Below, in pieces: positions 17,617 through 25,757 of a stretch of DNA of 64,000 nt. A program made the position numbers and the translations under genes. Positions within the stretch are counted from its first letter, which is position 1, and each line of letters begins with the position of its first letter. The DNA comes from Fontibacillus phaseoli (GTDB taxonomy: Bacteria; Bacillota; Bacilli; Paenibacillales; Paenibacillaceae). Below the pieces are notes generated by a model. The model was not told where the DNA came from, did no database searches, and worked only from the letters and a program-made list of their open reading frames with translations. Location: positions 167,537 through 231,536 of the forward strand of contig NZ_QPJW01000002.1 in NCBI RefSeq assembly GCF_003337355.1, in the 5' to 3' direction.

Positions 17617-18183
17617 TTAAGCCGGGCTAAGCAGCAAACTCATGCCGATTACGTCCACGTAGCTTCCATCCTGCAGTTTGATTTGTTTTCGCAACAGGCT
17701 TTCTTGGACAAATCCCAGTTTACGATACAACTGAATGGCCTTGCTGTTGTTGGCAAACACCTCGAGGCTGATTTTTTCTAGCTTGTGATGCTTAACAGCC
17801 CAGTCAATAAGAGCTTGAAGCAATGCTTTTCCGATGCCGCCCCCTTGATAATCGCTGCGAACGCTCATTCCGAAATAGCCGGTATGGGCAATTCTTCGTT
17901 TATGTCCGCTATGAAAATCAAGGAGTCCGACTACCTTCCCCTGCTCTTCCGCCAGCAAGATGAGACTGCTCTCCTTGTTCAGCGTTTCTTCAATCCATTC
18001 GCGCTCCATTTCAACGGTCCTGTCGAATTCCTCAGGAACGGTTAATAAGAAGGATTCCGAAGAAATAATTTCCCGGTTATAGGCCAGAATTCTGTCGGCA
18101 TCATGCCCAACCGCGGTTCTGATCTCAATGATTTGGTTATATTTGTCCACGATCCTGATCGGTTCAAACCAGCCCATACTCAT
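17617..18183 (-). CDS. GNAT N-acetyltransferase
   Basis: 188 residues. GNAT core: LILLAEEQGKVVGLLDFHSG, the acetyl-CoA loop RSDYQGGGIGKALLQALIDWA (about 109-129), then KISLEVFANNSKAIQLYRKLGF. This is a typical single-domain acetyltransferase of unknown substrate. It ends at its own terminator and lies 57 bases after a second GNAT gene, forming the first of three GNAT genes in a row. Confidence 0.85.
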   Translation of the reverse strand: MSMGWFEPIRIVDKYNQIIEIRTAVGHDADRILAYNREIISSESFLLTVPEEFDRTVEMEREWIEETLNKESSLILLAEEQGKVVGLLDFHSGHKRRIAHTGYFGMSVRSDYQGGGIGKALLQALIDWAVKHHKLEKISLEVFANNSKAIQLYRKLGFVQESLLRKQIKLQDGSYVDVIGMSLLLSPA

Positions 18184-18240
18184 CTTCCTTTCAGCGGAAT
18201 TTGGATAGCGCTATTTCCTCCGATTACCTTCAAGCTTATT

Positions 18241-18753
18241 TTATGCCCCTGTCACGGCAAAGCGTTGGGATACGATTCCGTGCTCCCCAGGGAGTCCGTC
18301 GATTGTCACCGAAGTCCTTTCCTCAACAAAACTTATTTTTAAGTTGGCGTAAAGCTTTTTCCAAAATCGGACAGCCGCAAAATTGTTTTCCAACTGCTCC
18401 ACATGATAGGTTCCGGGATGCAAATGAAACACTTGGCTTACCGTTTCCGCCGCCAAGTTTCTCCCTCTGAACTTTTTCAACAGGAACAGCTCCTGGATCG
18501 AATACTCTTCTTCATTTGGCGTATACGGCGGCGAACATATCAGTACGAAACCGGCAATTTGTTCATCGGCTCGGATCAAATACGGGATCAACGCCTGCTT
18601 TTCCAAATACAAGTGAGTATTGCCCAAATCAAATTTCCCGTCTTCCCTCACATCTTCTCCTGTATAAGACGATAGTTCGTACAAATACAAATTATATAAA
18701 TTGAAAAAGAGTTCTTTCTCACTCACGCCTATTTCGGAGAGTTGAAGATTCAT
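18241..18753 (-). CDS. GNAT N-acetyltransferase
   Basis: 170 residues from ATG 18753, which has GAAGGAAATAT upstream; the longer frame to 18819 has no ribosome site. Divergent GNAT: LIRADEQIAGFVLICSPPY, SIQELFLLKKFRGRNLAAETVSQVF (the CoA loop with RGRNLA), then NFAAVRFWKKLY. It resembles acetyltransferases with a predicted YELSSYTG-like N-terminal helix. Substrate unknown. Confidence 0.78.
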   Translation of the reverse strand: MNLQLSEIGVSEKELFFNLYNLYLYELSSYTGEDVREDGKFDLGNTHLYLEKQALIPYLIRADEQIAGFVLICSPPYTPNEEEYSIQELFLLKKFRGRNLAAETVSQVFHLHPGTYHVEQLENNFAAVRFWKKLYANLKISFVEERTSVTIDGLPGEHGIVSQRFAVTGA

Positions 18754-18828
18754 ATATTTCCTTCTTTCAATTGATTGATGTTTATCAAAGACAATATCGT
18801 TTATCGCGATTGAACTCAAGGAATTTTT

Positions 18829-19347
18829 TTATATACCGATATCATCCAAGCATTTCATCGCTAAAAATTCGATCTCCCGATCCTCCACTTTGCTTGGAAA
18901 GCATTCTCCTTTTCTAAACCCGGTCCGTTCATATACTTTAATCGCTCGCTCATTAAAAGCAGCTACGACCAATTGAAAGGATGTAATGGCATACCGTACG
19001 CTTAGAAATCCCATAGCCTCAATTAAAAAGCTCTGTCCAATCCCTTTTCCGGTAAGATCCGGTCTCAGTCCAAGTCCGATATCCAGGCAATCATGATGTT
19101 CATAAATACCGGCCGGGTAACCTCCCGGCACTCGTGCCGAGTTCCCGCTGCATATATATCCGATGACTTCATTCCTCCGCGGGTCGATCCCCAAGAAATA
19201 CTCTCCGTTCATCAGTTCGCTGATACACTCGTCGCTATCCTCCATACTGTAGATCGAATAGATTCCTTCGTATGTCCAGCGGGATAGGACAGCCGCCCGG
19301 TCTCGGGTCATCGGTTCGAAAGTAATCGGGAAATGAATATTACTCAT
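18829..19347 (-). CDS. GNAT N-acetyltransferase
   Basis: 172 residues. LGLRPDLTGKGIGQSFLIEAM is the CoA-binding loop and VVAAFNERAIKVYERTGFRKG the C-terminal GNAT signature. ATG 19347 follows GGAGG. Its stop is 76 bases from the next GNAT gene. The three adjacent acetyltransferases differ strongly in sequence, so they are not recent duplicates. Confidence 0.83.
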   Translation of the reverse strand: MSNIHFPITFEPMTRDRAAVLSRWTYEGIYSIYSMEDSDECISELMNGEYFLGIDPRRNEVIGYICSGNSARVPGGYPAGIYEHHDCLDIGLGLRPDLTGKGIGQSFLIEAMGFLSVRYAITSFQLVVAAFNERAIKVYERTGFRKGECFPSKVEDREIEFLAMKCLDDIGI

Positions 19348-19414
19348 CGAAAAACCTCCAAATCTAGCCGTTAATTAACGGATACTAGGGAAAAGCTCTC
19401 TTCAAAAGATTCCG

Positions 19415-19813
19415 TCATGGACGGTTAAGCAAAAACAGAATGCATGCAACCGAAAAAATAATCAGCAAAACTAAAAGAAAGGCAATGATATAACTCTTCA
19501 AAAGCACGCCGAACCTCGTCTTTTCCTTCGTTATCACGAAATACCGGGAAATCCAGGCTATAGCCATGGCAACCAGCGACAACAACGACGAGAACCTGAG
19601 CAATTTAAACAGGTACTGCCTTAATGGAAGCTGGATCAATTCCGTAACCGCGGATCCATCGTATTTGACCACCGTCGTATCCTTAAAAAACACGACTCCG
19701 ATTAACAAAGCAATCAGAAAGCTGTATACCCCCGTCTTTACAATGAGCTTCTCCAAGCTGCCATCCCCCCACTTCTTATTCATGAACGATGACGCAAGAA
19801 AATGAAAATCCAA
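19415..19813 (-). CDS. Small membrane protein, three predicted helices
   Basis: 132 residues with hydrophobic segments at about 27-43 (VYSFLIALLIGVVFF), 75-92 (LSLVAMAIAWISRYFV) and 108-130 (IIAFLLVLLIIFSVACILFLL). A soluble loop lies between the first two. The start is uncertain: TTG 19813 overlaps GGAGAA, while ATG 19783 lacks a ribosome site. No family recognised. It is separate from its neighbours. Confidence 0.55.
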   Translation of the reverse strand: MDFHFLASSFMNKKWGDGSLEKLIVKTGVYSFLIALLIGVVFFKDTTVVKYDGSAVTELIQLPLRQYLFKLLRFSSLLSLVAMAIAWISRYFVITKEKTRFGVLLKSYIIAFLLVLLIIFSVACILFLLNRP

Positions 19814-19923
19814 TTCTCCAGTGTTAACGTTTTCTTTATTATATGGGGTTAAGCCGGGGATGAATAGCTTATCGCAGCGAGTAGTTAGATTTTTATTATT
19901 ATTATTCCGTTAGATAAACGAAA

Positions 19924-19960
19924 GCGGCCTACCTCAGATTTTCCTCTCAGGCCAGGCCGC
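19924..19960 (-). terminator. Intrinsic terminator after HAD hydrolase gene
   Basis: GCGGCCT-CCT-AGA pairs with TCT-AGG-AGGCCGC around a TTTTCC loop; on the minus strand it is followed by TTTCGTTTATC. Confidence 0.7.
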
Positions 19961-19994
19961 GTCTTTGGTTTACCACCGATCTCTTGTTGCCAAA

Positions 19995-20669
19995 TCAAAG
20001 TATCCCGTCTAATTCTTCCAAGGATTCCACGATCAAATCGGGTCTCACTTCATGACTCCAGGTAATCTTGTTTCGATTCAACCAACACGCTGTAATTCCT
20101 TCCCGCTTTGCACCCAATACATCCGATGACGAATCCCCGATATGAATAATACGGCCCGGAGCCACTTGATAATAATTGATCAATTGCTTAAACATGACAT
20201 TCTGTTCATCGTTCTTGTACGAGCTGTACTGTTCCGAGGTCAGGAGACGAATTCCATAGTCCTTATAAAACGGCGGCACCATAGCATCGTCCGCATCGCT
20301 TACAATACAAACCTCATACTTTTTCGTAATACGGCTCAGAAAGGCCTCCGTATCCTCATAAAACTCCGACAGTGCATGTTGGCGGAATAAATGGCGGTTC
20401 GCTTTCACGCAATCATAGGAAATCTCTTTCGCAGAAAATACGTCGGCAAAACTGTGTTCGTATACTTTTGCTGTCAAGGTAAAAGCTTCATGCTTTGAAA
20501 ACTGCTCCTTATGCTTAAAGAAACCTTCCAATAGCAAACCGGCGTATTCATCGGCCAATTGATCGGTATATGTATTTAGCAAAATCGGCTGCCAAATATG
20601 AGATCTTCTTGTATCTATATTCACCAACGTTTGGAACAGATCGAGGCTTACGACTTCAAATGATCTCAT
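19995..20669 (-). CDS. HAD-superfamily hydrolase
   Basis: 224 residues. Motif I is SLDLFQTLV (nucleophile Asp9; the usual second Asp is Phe, as in the DLFGTL subgroup). Motif II is VCIVSDADDA. Motif III/IV is PGRIIHIGDSSSDVLGAKREGI. The cap domain between motifs I and II is helical. It probably dephosphorylates a small metabolite. It starts 12 bases after the stop of the DinB gene, so it is likely cotranscribed. Confidence 0.83.
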   Translation of the reverse strand: MRSFEVVSLDLFQTLVNIDTRRSHIWQPILLNTYTDQLADEYAGLLLEGFFKHKEQFSKHEAFTLTAKVYEHSFADVFSAKEISYDCVKANRHLFRQHALSEFYEDTEAFLSRITKKYEVCIVSDADDAMVPPFYKDYGIRLLTSEQYSSYKNDEQNVMFKQLINYYQVAPGRIIHIGDSSSDVLGAKREGITACWLNRNKITWSHEVRPDLIVESLEELDGIL

Positions 20670-20681
20670 GGAATATCCTCC

Positions 20682-21200
20682 TTAAGTGAGGTCAGAATCG
20701 ATTTTGCTTCTCAGATAAGCTTCATGAAGCCCTTTTTTATAAAATTCAAGCTTCTCTCCAGTAGCTCCTTGAACCCGGTCTATTACTTGTCCCAGATGAT
20801 AACCGGCATGCTCGAGAAGATGATATAGCTGGTGAATATGCTCTTCATTCAATGGCAGCTCCCCCTGAATATACCGTTTCATGAGGATGCTCCACGCTCT
20901 CAATTGTTCTTCAAAAGCTTGTATAAGTTGTTGGGATGTGACCGTGTCGCTTGGAAAATATTCCTGGAATCCTTGTTTCAATTCCGGATCGGATTCCGAT
21001 AATCTCAAGCAGTTTCTGGCGATGTGCTCGCACATATGCATGGTGATTCCCCCGATTGTATTGCTGCCCGGGTAATTTTCGGTCCATAACAATTCTTGTG
21101 AAAGCCCTTGAAGAGACTCTTTTAATTTTAAAAAGTACATGTCGTTCATCCGATGCAACGAAATTTTCAAAAAAACCTTCTCAAAAGATGCGGCCTCCAT
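20682..21200 (-). CDS. DinB / DUF1572-like protein
   Basis: 172 residues. The pattern LSQELLWTENYPGSNTIGGITMHMCEHIARN followed by LYHLLEHAGYHLGQVIDRVQ fits the DinB four-helix bundle with three metal-binding His (H55, H59 region and the HAGYHLGQ helix). Such proteins are bacillithiol- or mycothiol-dependent transferases or hydrolases. It is first in a pair with the HAD gene. Confidence 0.78.
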   Translation of the reverse strand: MEAASFEKVFLKISLHRMNDMYFLKLKESLQGLSQELLWTENYPGSNTIGGITMHMCEHIARNCLRLSESDPELKQGFQEYFPSDTVTSQQLIQAFEEQLRAWSILMKRYIQGELPLNEEHIHQLYHLLEHAGYHLGQVIDRVQGATGEKLEFYKKGLHEAYLRSKIDSDLT

Positions 21201-21238
21201 GCTTCTCCATCCCTTCCCTTATGAAAGCTCATTCACCT

Positions 21239-21709
21239 TTACCCGACCCAACCTGCAGTCTCATAGCCTCGTGAACTTAAAATATGATTGCAATAGCCGA
21301 TATGATGCTGGATATGCCGGATCTGCATTAAAATAACGTCGGCCTTGGTAAACTTGTCGTAAACCGCGCACGGGTCCACCAAAGATACCCCTGCCAGTTG
21401 CTTGAAAAATGACTCGGACTTTACTTTCATCTCATCTATATAACCAGCAAGTTCATGCTTCGTTGGATAGTCCAGGCATTTCTTATCGAAATCCGGGGTA
21501 ATATCCTTGTTGAAATTCGGTAAGTGAAATTCTTCACCTTCTTCTCTAAACCAAAAAGCAATGCCGGTGATCGCGTGTAAAATATGCTTCCAATAATCCA
21601 ATTCCGGATCTGCCCACACTTCCTCTGGCCCTAATTCTACTAATTGATTCAGCATTTGCAGCGCCGGTTCAAGATGTCGTTGCAAGACAGCAACCATTTG
21701 GCAACTCAT
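21239..21709 (-). CDS. DinB family protein
   Basis: 156 residues from ATG 21709, which overlaps the stop of an upstream DinB remnant (TGATG) and has GAGGAGGAAATG as ribosome site. DinB features: WKHILHAITGIAFWF and the metal-ligand helix ILMQIRHIQHHIGYCNHIL near the C-terminus. The substrate is unknown. It is the third DinB-fold gene in 5 kb. Confidence 0.78.
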   Translation of the reverse strand: MSCQMVAVLQRHLEPALQMLNQLVELGPEEVWADPELDYWKHILHAITGIAFWFREEGEEFHLPNFNKDITPDFDKKCLDYPTKHELAGYIDEMKVKSESFFKQLAGVSLVDPCAVYDKFTKADVILMQIRHIQHHIGYCNHILSSRGYETAGWVG

Positions 21710-21819
21710 CACATTTCCTCCTCTTCAAAATCAAAGTTTTTTATAAATGTCTCCATTTGTGCTATATGATGCCGATCATGCCATACAACCAAAACACCCC
21801 TACCATTAATGACTTTCAT
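21709..21819 (-). pseudogene. Remnant of a DinB gene (C-terminal fragment)
   Basis: ATG 21819 opens 36 codons ending TGA at 21709. From residue 11 it reads VVWHDRHHIAQMETFIKNFD, the conserved final helix of a DinB protein (compare IWHDRHHMSQLEEAL in the intact gene at 53950). The first 130 residues of such a protein are missing. The stop overlaps the next DinB start, suggesting a former two-gene unit whose first member was deleted. Confidence 0.7.
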
Positions 21820-21906
21820 GTCCTAGGCAGCGGTGTTTGTCGGTATATTCTTTTCTAATTATATACATCTCGTCATCATGAGGCGGTGATGGCTTTTCCC
21901 AAAAGC

Positions 21907-22683
21907 TTACGACTTTTCAGCAACTACAATAAAGCTCTTGGGAATTCCCGCATCGAACACCTCGGAGGATAAATTAGGCAGTTCCTTCAATTCCTTGATC
22001 GTTAATCCCGAGCCGGCAACCGAAGTGATCACTTCGCCAAGCGTCCAGTATCTTTGATAAACTTTCGTGGGCACGGCATCATCGGAATATTTCGAATAAG
22101 CAACCTCGCGTTCAACCACGGCATCATCAAAATAGTTGCCCGTAACCTTATGTTTTCGAATATTCGCTGTTGTGCCTCGGGAAGAAATCAACTTGGTGGA
22201 CACAGGATGGAAATCCTGCAAAACAAACCGCCCTCCCGGTTTTAAAAGCGTGGCAACAACCTGAAAAAGAGGATTCAGGTCGAGAAAATAATGGAGCACG
22301 CCTTTCTCCATAAACACCAAATCATATTCTGCACTCAACTCATGAGAAGGCAGCTGTAGAACATCGGATACAACGTACCGGATTTCCGCCTGCGCGGCAT
22401 GAGAGAGTTCCTCCGCATATCGGGCATTATCGGCGGAGAAGTCCACAATCGTAACATTCGCCCCGAGCAATGCTAAGGCAACGGCTTTCATCCCATTCGA
22501 ACCAAGTAAATTCATGACTTTCTTGCCGGAAACCTCACCAAAATAATCATAAATCTCGCCGATTTTCTTTTGCGGGTTTTCTTGAAGTTTTTGCGCCGCT
22601 TCCACCGGAGATCCGAATCGCTTAACCCATGCTTCAAAGGCACCTGTATTCCATGCTTGCTGATTTTTTTCGTTAGACTTCAT
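21907..22683 (-). CDS. Class I SAM-dependent methyltransferase
   Basis: 258 residues. Motif I is KVMNLLGSNGMKAVALALLGA (atypical GSNG in place of GxGxG), with VTIVDFSADNARYAEELS, then YDLVFMEKGVLHYFLDL and LLKPGGRFVLQDFHPVS. It belongs to the group that includes Firmicute YcgJ-like enzymes; no substrate can be assigned. A 53-base gap separates it from the anchored small protein gene upstream. Confidence 0.83.
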   Translation of the reverse strand: MKSNEKNQQAWNTGAFEAWVKRFGSPVEAAQKLQENPQKKIGEIYDYFGEVSGKKVMNLLGSNGMKAVALALLGANVTIVDFSADNARYAEELSHAAQAEIRYVVSDVLQLPSHELSAEYDLVFMEKGVLHYFLDLNPLFQVVATLLKPGGRFVLQDFHPVSTKLISSRGTTANIRKHKVTGNYFDDAVVEREVAYSKYSDDAVPTKVYQRYWTLGEVITSVAGSGLTIKELKELPNLSSEVFDAGIPKSFIVVAEKS

Positions 22684-22736
22684 TGATGCCCTCCATTTTG
22701 CTAAGAAACGATGCGTCAGAAATGCAGTTCCTAATA

Positions 22737-23222
22737 TTATGGCCTATATTGTTCTTCCATGGCTACCAGCGTATCCCCGGCAAAGCGGAGATTGAACAAT
22801 CTTTCTTCTAATTCCGAAGATACAAATTCGTTATAATCCACCGCTCTTGGGGTAGCGCCATCCATTACATAAAATAAACCGTCTTTTTCTAATTTCACTT
22901 TTTCCTGTTCGTTCGTTTCATTTCGAATATAAAATCCGTTGCTTAATGAACCTGCTTCGGGATCGCCATCTTCCTTCGCCGCCTTCTCCGCTTCCGCATC
23001 CGAGAACCATTCCGCATAGTCAAGGACCAAGTAATATTGCCCTTCCTCGCTTATCAACTGTTTTATAAAGGCAAGTCTCTTCGTGATTGGTGACTCGTCG
23101 GATGTCTTGGATACAGACGAATTACTCTTCTCATCTTGCAATTTCGTGTAAAGAAAAACATTACCCAGCAGCGAGATCACGAATAAAAATATAATAACAT
23201 AATTGAACCCCCGTTTTTTCAT
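22737..23222 (-). CDS. Membrane-anchored hypothetical protein
   Basis: 161 residues from ATG 23222, chosen because AAAGGAG lies 12 bases upstream and it begins MKKRGFNYV. One N-terminal hydrophobic segment (YVIIFLFVISLLGNVFLYTKL) is followed by an extracytoplasmic, acidic domain with ITKRLAFIKQLISEEGQYYLVLDYAEWF. No family recognised. Its start lies five bases after the methyltransferase stop, so the genes are cotranscribed. Confidence 0.68.
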   Translation of the reverse strand: MKKRGFNYVIIFLFVISLLGNVFLYTKLQDEKSNSSVSKTSDESPITKRLAFIKQLISEEGQYYLVLDYAEWFSDAEAEKAAKEDGDPEAGSLSNGFYIRNETNEQEKVKLEKDGLFYVMDGATPRAVDYNEFVSSELEERLFNLRFAGDTLVAMEEQYRP

Positions 23223-23226
23223 CCTG

Positions 23227-23922
23227 TCACACTCCTTTCCACCAAACCCCGGTACATTCCGGCACAATGGTTAGTTGCTTCTCCTTAATCTTGTCACCCA
23301 ACTCATCTCCGAAAAAATCGCGGCATAACCGTTCCGCTTGTTCCGCCGAATCAAATTCATAGTCGGTTCTTATAGCTTTATGTTGGAATCCGTAATGCTG
23401 TTCAAGCGCCTCGTAGTAATTTCTTAAGAAATCGGGCCCCGATGGTTCCGCATGGCCGGTTCCCAAAGTTTCCAGGATGATGACGGTTCCGCCAGGTCTC
23501 AAAATTCTGGAAATCTCCGTCATGACTAGAGATAAATTCTGCTCCCATGCCTGATGATTGCTGCTGCCTACATAGCAAATGCTCCACCCGGCCATGATGA
23601 TGTCCATACTCTGGTCATGAAGGGGAATCTGCCTTAAGTCGGCTACGCAGGTCTTCCAGTTGGCTACTCCCATCCGATCCAGCTTGCTTGCGGTAACTCT
23701 CAGCATATCTGCCGCAAAATCAACCGCTATAATGCTCTTGGTTTGGGTAGCCACCATAGTTGTCAATCTCCCTGTCCCTGCCCCGAGATCGGTAACGTCC
23801 TTATTACTAAAATCAACAATCTCTGCCAGCGTGGCGGGAATGTTGCCCATAAAGTCTTCTTTGGATACGAGCAGATCGTAAGGCGTTGATATGTAACCGT
23901 AAATATCGTCATTTCTTAGCAT
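23227..23922 (-). CDS. Class I SAM-dependent methyltransferase
   Basis: 231 residues. Motif I is VTDLGAGTGRLTTMVA, with IIAVDFAADMLRVTASKL, MDIIMAGWSICYV and ISRILRPGGTVIILETLGTG. This is the Methyltransf_11 class. It overlaps the upstream VOC gene by 14 bases and is followed at once by the anchored hypothetical, giving a VOC-methyltransferase-membrane-protein unit. Substrate unknown. Confidence 0.86.
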   Translation of the reverse strand: MLRNDDIYGYISTPYDLLVSKEDFMGNIPATLAEIVDFSNKDVTDLGAGTGRLTTMVATQTKSIIAVDFAADMLRVTASKLDRMGVANWKTCVADLRQIPLHDQSMDIIMAGWSICYVGSSNHQAWEQNLSLVMTEISRILRPGGTVIILETLGTGHAEPSGPDFLRNYYEALEQHYGFQHKAIRTDYEFDSAEQAERLCRDFFGDELGDKIKEKQLTIVPECTGVWWKGV

Positions 23923-24307
23923 TGTATAGCTCCCTTTCTCCTATTGCTGGAGTTACAAAATTCATGATATTTCCGTCGGGATCTCTAAACCAGAACGATC
24001 TGGCCCCCCAAGGGCGGCTTGTTGGCGGCTTTACAATATCTACGTTAAGACGCTTTAATCGTTCGAATTCGACATCTACATTATCCACTTGAAACCCCAG
24101 CGTAAAACTGCCATAACCCGCTCCCCGCATGCAATCCGGAGCCAGCCTCTCCATCCCTTCCGATGAAAAAACTGCCACCTTTACCCCGCCGGTCCGGATC
24201 TCCGCAAAAAAATCATCCCCCTTCACGCCAAGTACCTTTGCATAAAATTCGGACATGATACGAACCTGATTTGAAATAAGACCGACTTCAAAAAGTTCCA
24301 AGATCAT
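23909..24307 (-). CDS. VOC (glyoxalase/bleomycin-resistance fold) protein
   Basis: 132 residues from ATG 24307; an in-frame TTG at 24316 is the alternative. The two beta-alpha-beta-beta-beta modules of the vicinal-oxygen-chelate fold can be followed: VGLISNQVRIMSEFYAKVLG, then FTLGFQVDNVDVEFERLKRLN and SFWFRDPDGNIMNFVTP. Related proteins are glyoxalases or antibiotic-binding proteins. Confidence 0.82.
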   Translation of the reverse strand: MILELFEVGLISNQVRIMSEFYAKVLGVKGDDFFAEIRTGGVKVAVFSSEGMERLAPDCMRGAGYGSFTLGFQVDNVDVEFERLKRLNVDIVKPPTSRPWGARSFWFRDPDGNIMNFVTPAIGERELYNAKK

Positions 24308-24337
24308 CTCTCCCAACGGTATTGTAAGGATCTGCGA

Positions 24338-24860
24338 TTACTTTGATCTCTTTTTAATGATTCGGATCTGGCCCCGATGGTTGATTTCATCTTCAAAAAC
24401 ATGAAACCACATAAAATACCGATTGGCTTGCTTCCCGTGCCAGAATTCTTCCTCTTGATATAACCACTCATCGTTTATAGTTTTAAACAAATCGAAGGTC
24501 CGGTTTCTGACCGTATCCAGTTTCTCCAGATAATAATTCAGATCATTGCCTTTAATTTTCTCCCGGCCTTCGGCGCCAAGGTTTAACGCGGCTCCCCATT
24601 CCGCCATTTCTTCATCGTTTAATCCCATTCTCAAACGTACCGACTTGATAAGCATATTCGACCGCCGCGAAATGCAGTAAAAAAGCCCCTATGGAGTTGC
24701 TCTCGGCATCCAACAAAAAGTCCAACTGATCTACCGATAAATTTTCTACGGACTTTGTCGTGGTAAACCTTGCGTAATTCATCATAGATAGCAGACGGCT
24801 AACTTGTGGCGAGTAACCAGGGATGTCGGTGATTAAGTAAATATTGTCCATGTTCAGCAT
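24338..24860 (-). pseudogene. DinB family gene split by a +1 frameshift
   Basis: Two overlapping minus-strand frames together make one DinB protein of about 173 residues. The first (24860 to about 24615) ends AYQVGTFENG and then leaves frame. The second continues LNDEEMAEWGAALNLGAEG and carries the metal-ligand helix HVFEDEINHRGQIRIIKKR. Removing one G from the GGG near 24622 restores GTFENGLNDEEMAEWG. It is either an authentic frameshift or a homopolymer error. Confidence 0.78.
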
Positions 24861-24897
24861 GTTATTCCCTCCGGATAATTAGGATCATTAATTGAAC

Positions 24898-25092
24898 AAA
24901 TTAACTGGATTGCCTACAGTTAATATCGTCTAGTTCGTTCCATTAGGCCTATTAACTGGATTTCCTACAGCTAATACTGCCCTTTACCTCTGCAAAAACG
25001 AATATCGGTCGAAATAACTGGAGGTTTTCCAGATATTTTTGTACAAGGTCCAGTTTCACCAGAATTAACTGGAGGTTTTCCAGTTAATCTCT
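24898..25092. repeat. Cluster of TTAACTGGA...TCCAGTTAA palindromic repeats
   Basis: This 195-base stretch lies in the gene-free gap 24861-25369. It holds four related units: TTAACTGGATTGCCTACAGTTAA, the same with TTTCCTACAGCTAA, ATAACTGGAGGTTTTCCAGAT and TTAACTGGAGGTTTTCCAGTTAA. Each is an imperfect or perfect inverted repeat with arms TTAACTGGA/TCCAGTTAA, spaced about 50-60 bases. No reading frame or promoter is evident. Confidence 0.72.
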
Positions 25093-25191
25093 CACCGTGC
25101 ACAACCGGTACCGACCGGTGACAACATATGCTGCTCCTAATGGGTCTCTCCATAATTCCATATCCCCTACAATGTTTTTATGTATAAAAAA

Positions 25192-25230
25192 TGACCCTAC
25201 CTGAGAATGCGCTTGTCTTAGGCTGGGTCA
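25192..25230 (-). terminator. Intrinsic terminator after DUF4181 gene
   Basis: Minus-strand TGACCCAGCCTAAGACA pairs with TCTCAGGTAGGGTCA and is followed by TTTTTTAT. The arms resemble the hairpin of the dispersed 100-bp element described elsewhere in this window. Confidence 0.72.
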
Positions 25231-25369
25231 ATTTTTAGTCCGATCAGGTTCTATGTCATTGGAATGTATAACGTTTTGCCGATCTTAAGAGTAAAACATA
25301 TCCCCATCTTTGTAGATATAACATTTAACATAGTGCCGGAATTCTTAGGCAACGGAAGCATCCCTTTAT

Positions 25370-25714
25370 TCAGAGTAGATAATAAACCAGAACGATCCCA
25401 AGGACCAGTACAATCAACGAAACAATATATTGCCTGGATTCCCTTTGATACTTCCAATCTATAAAAGACTGGAAGCCAACAGTCAGTATGACGAATAGCA
25501 TCCAAAACCACTTCATGGCTAAGCTATCCATGCCTACCGCAAATGCAATAACAATGAAGACGATAATCCCTACCAATGCAAGAATTATTTTCCCCCATAT
25601 GTTCACTTCCTTGCCCTCTTCAGGCAGTTCCCGTTTATCCAATCCTACGATCCATATTCTTAAAATCAAATGGACAAAGACGAGAAGTATACATATAAAA
25701 CTAATAACCACCAT
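25370..25714 (-). CDS. DUF4181 membrane protein
   Basis: 114 residues, four hydrophobic segments (1-22, 43-62, 68-85, 95-113). The conserved FQSFIDWKYQRESRQYIVSL lies between segments three and four and is typical of the DUF4181 family. Function unknown. It lies 43 bases downstream of the glutamate racemase gene. Confidence 0.78.
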   Translation of the reverse strand: MVVISFICILLVFVHLILRIWIVGLDKRELPEEGKEVNIWGKIILALVGIIVFIVIAFAVGMDSLAMKWFWMLFVILTVGFQSFIDWKYQRESRQYIVSLIVLVLGIVLVYYLL

Positions 25715-25757
25715 GAATCACTCTCCCATTCCGATCACATTTTCGTAATCCTGACAT

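Noticed and set aside
25251..25511. An 86-codon minus-strand frame under DUF4181
   Set aside because: It overlaps the DUF4181 gene in another phase and the latter has the family signature and membrane segments.
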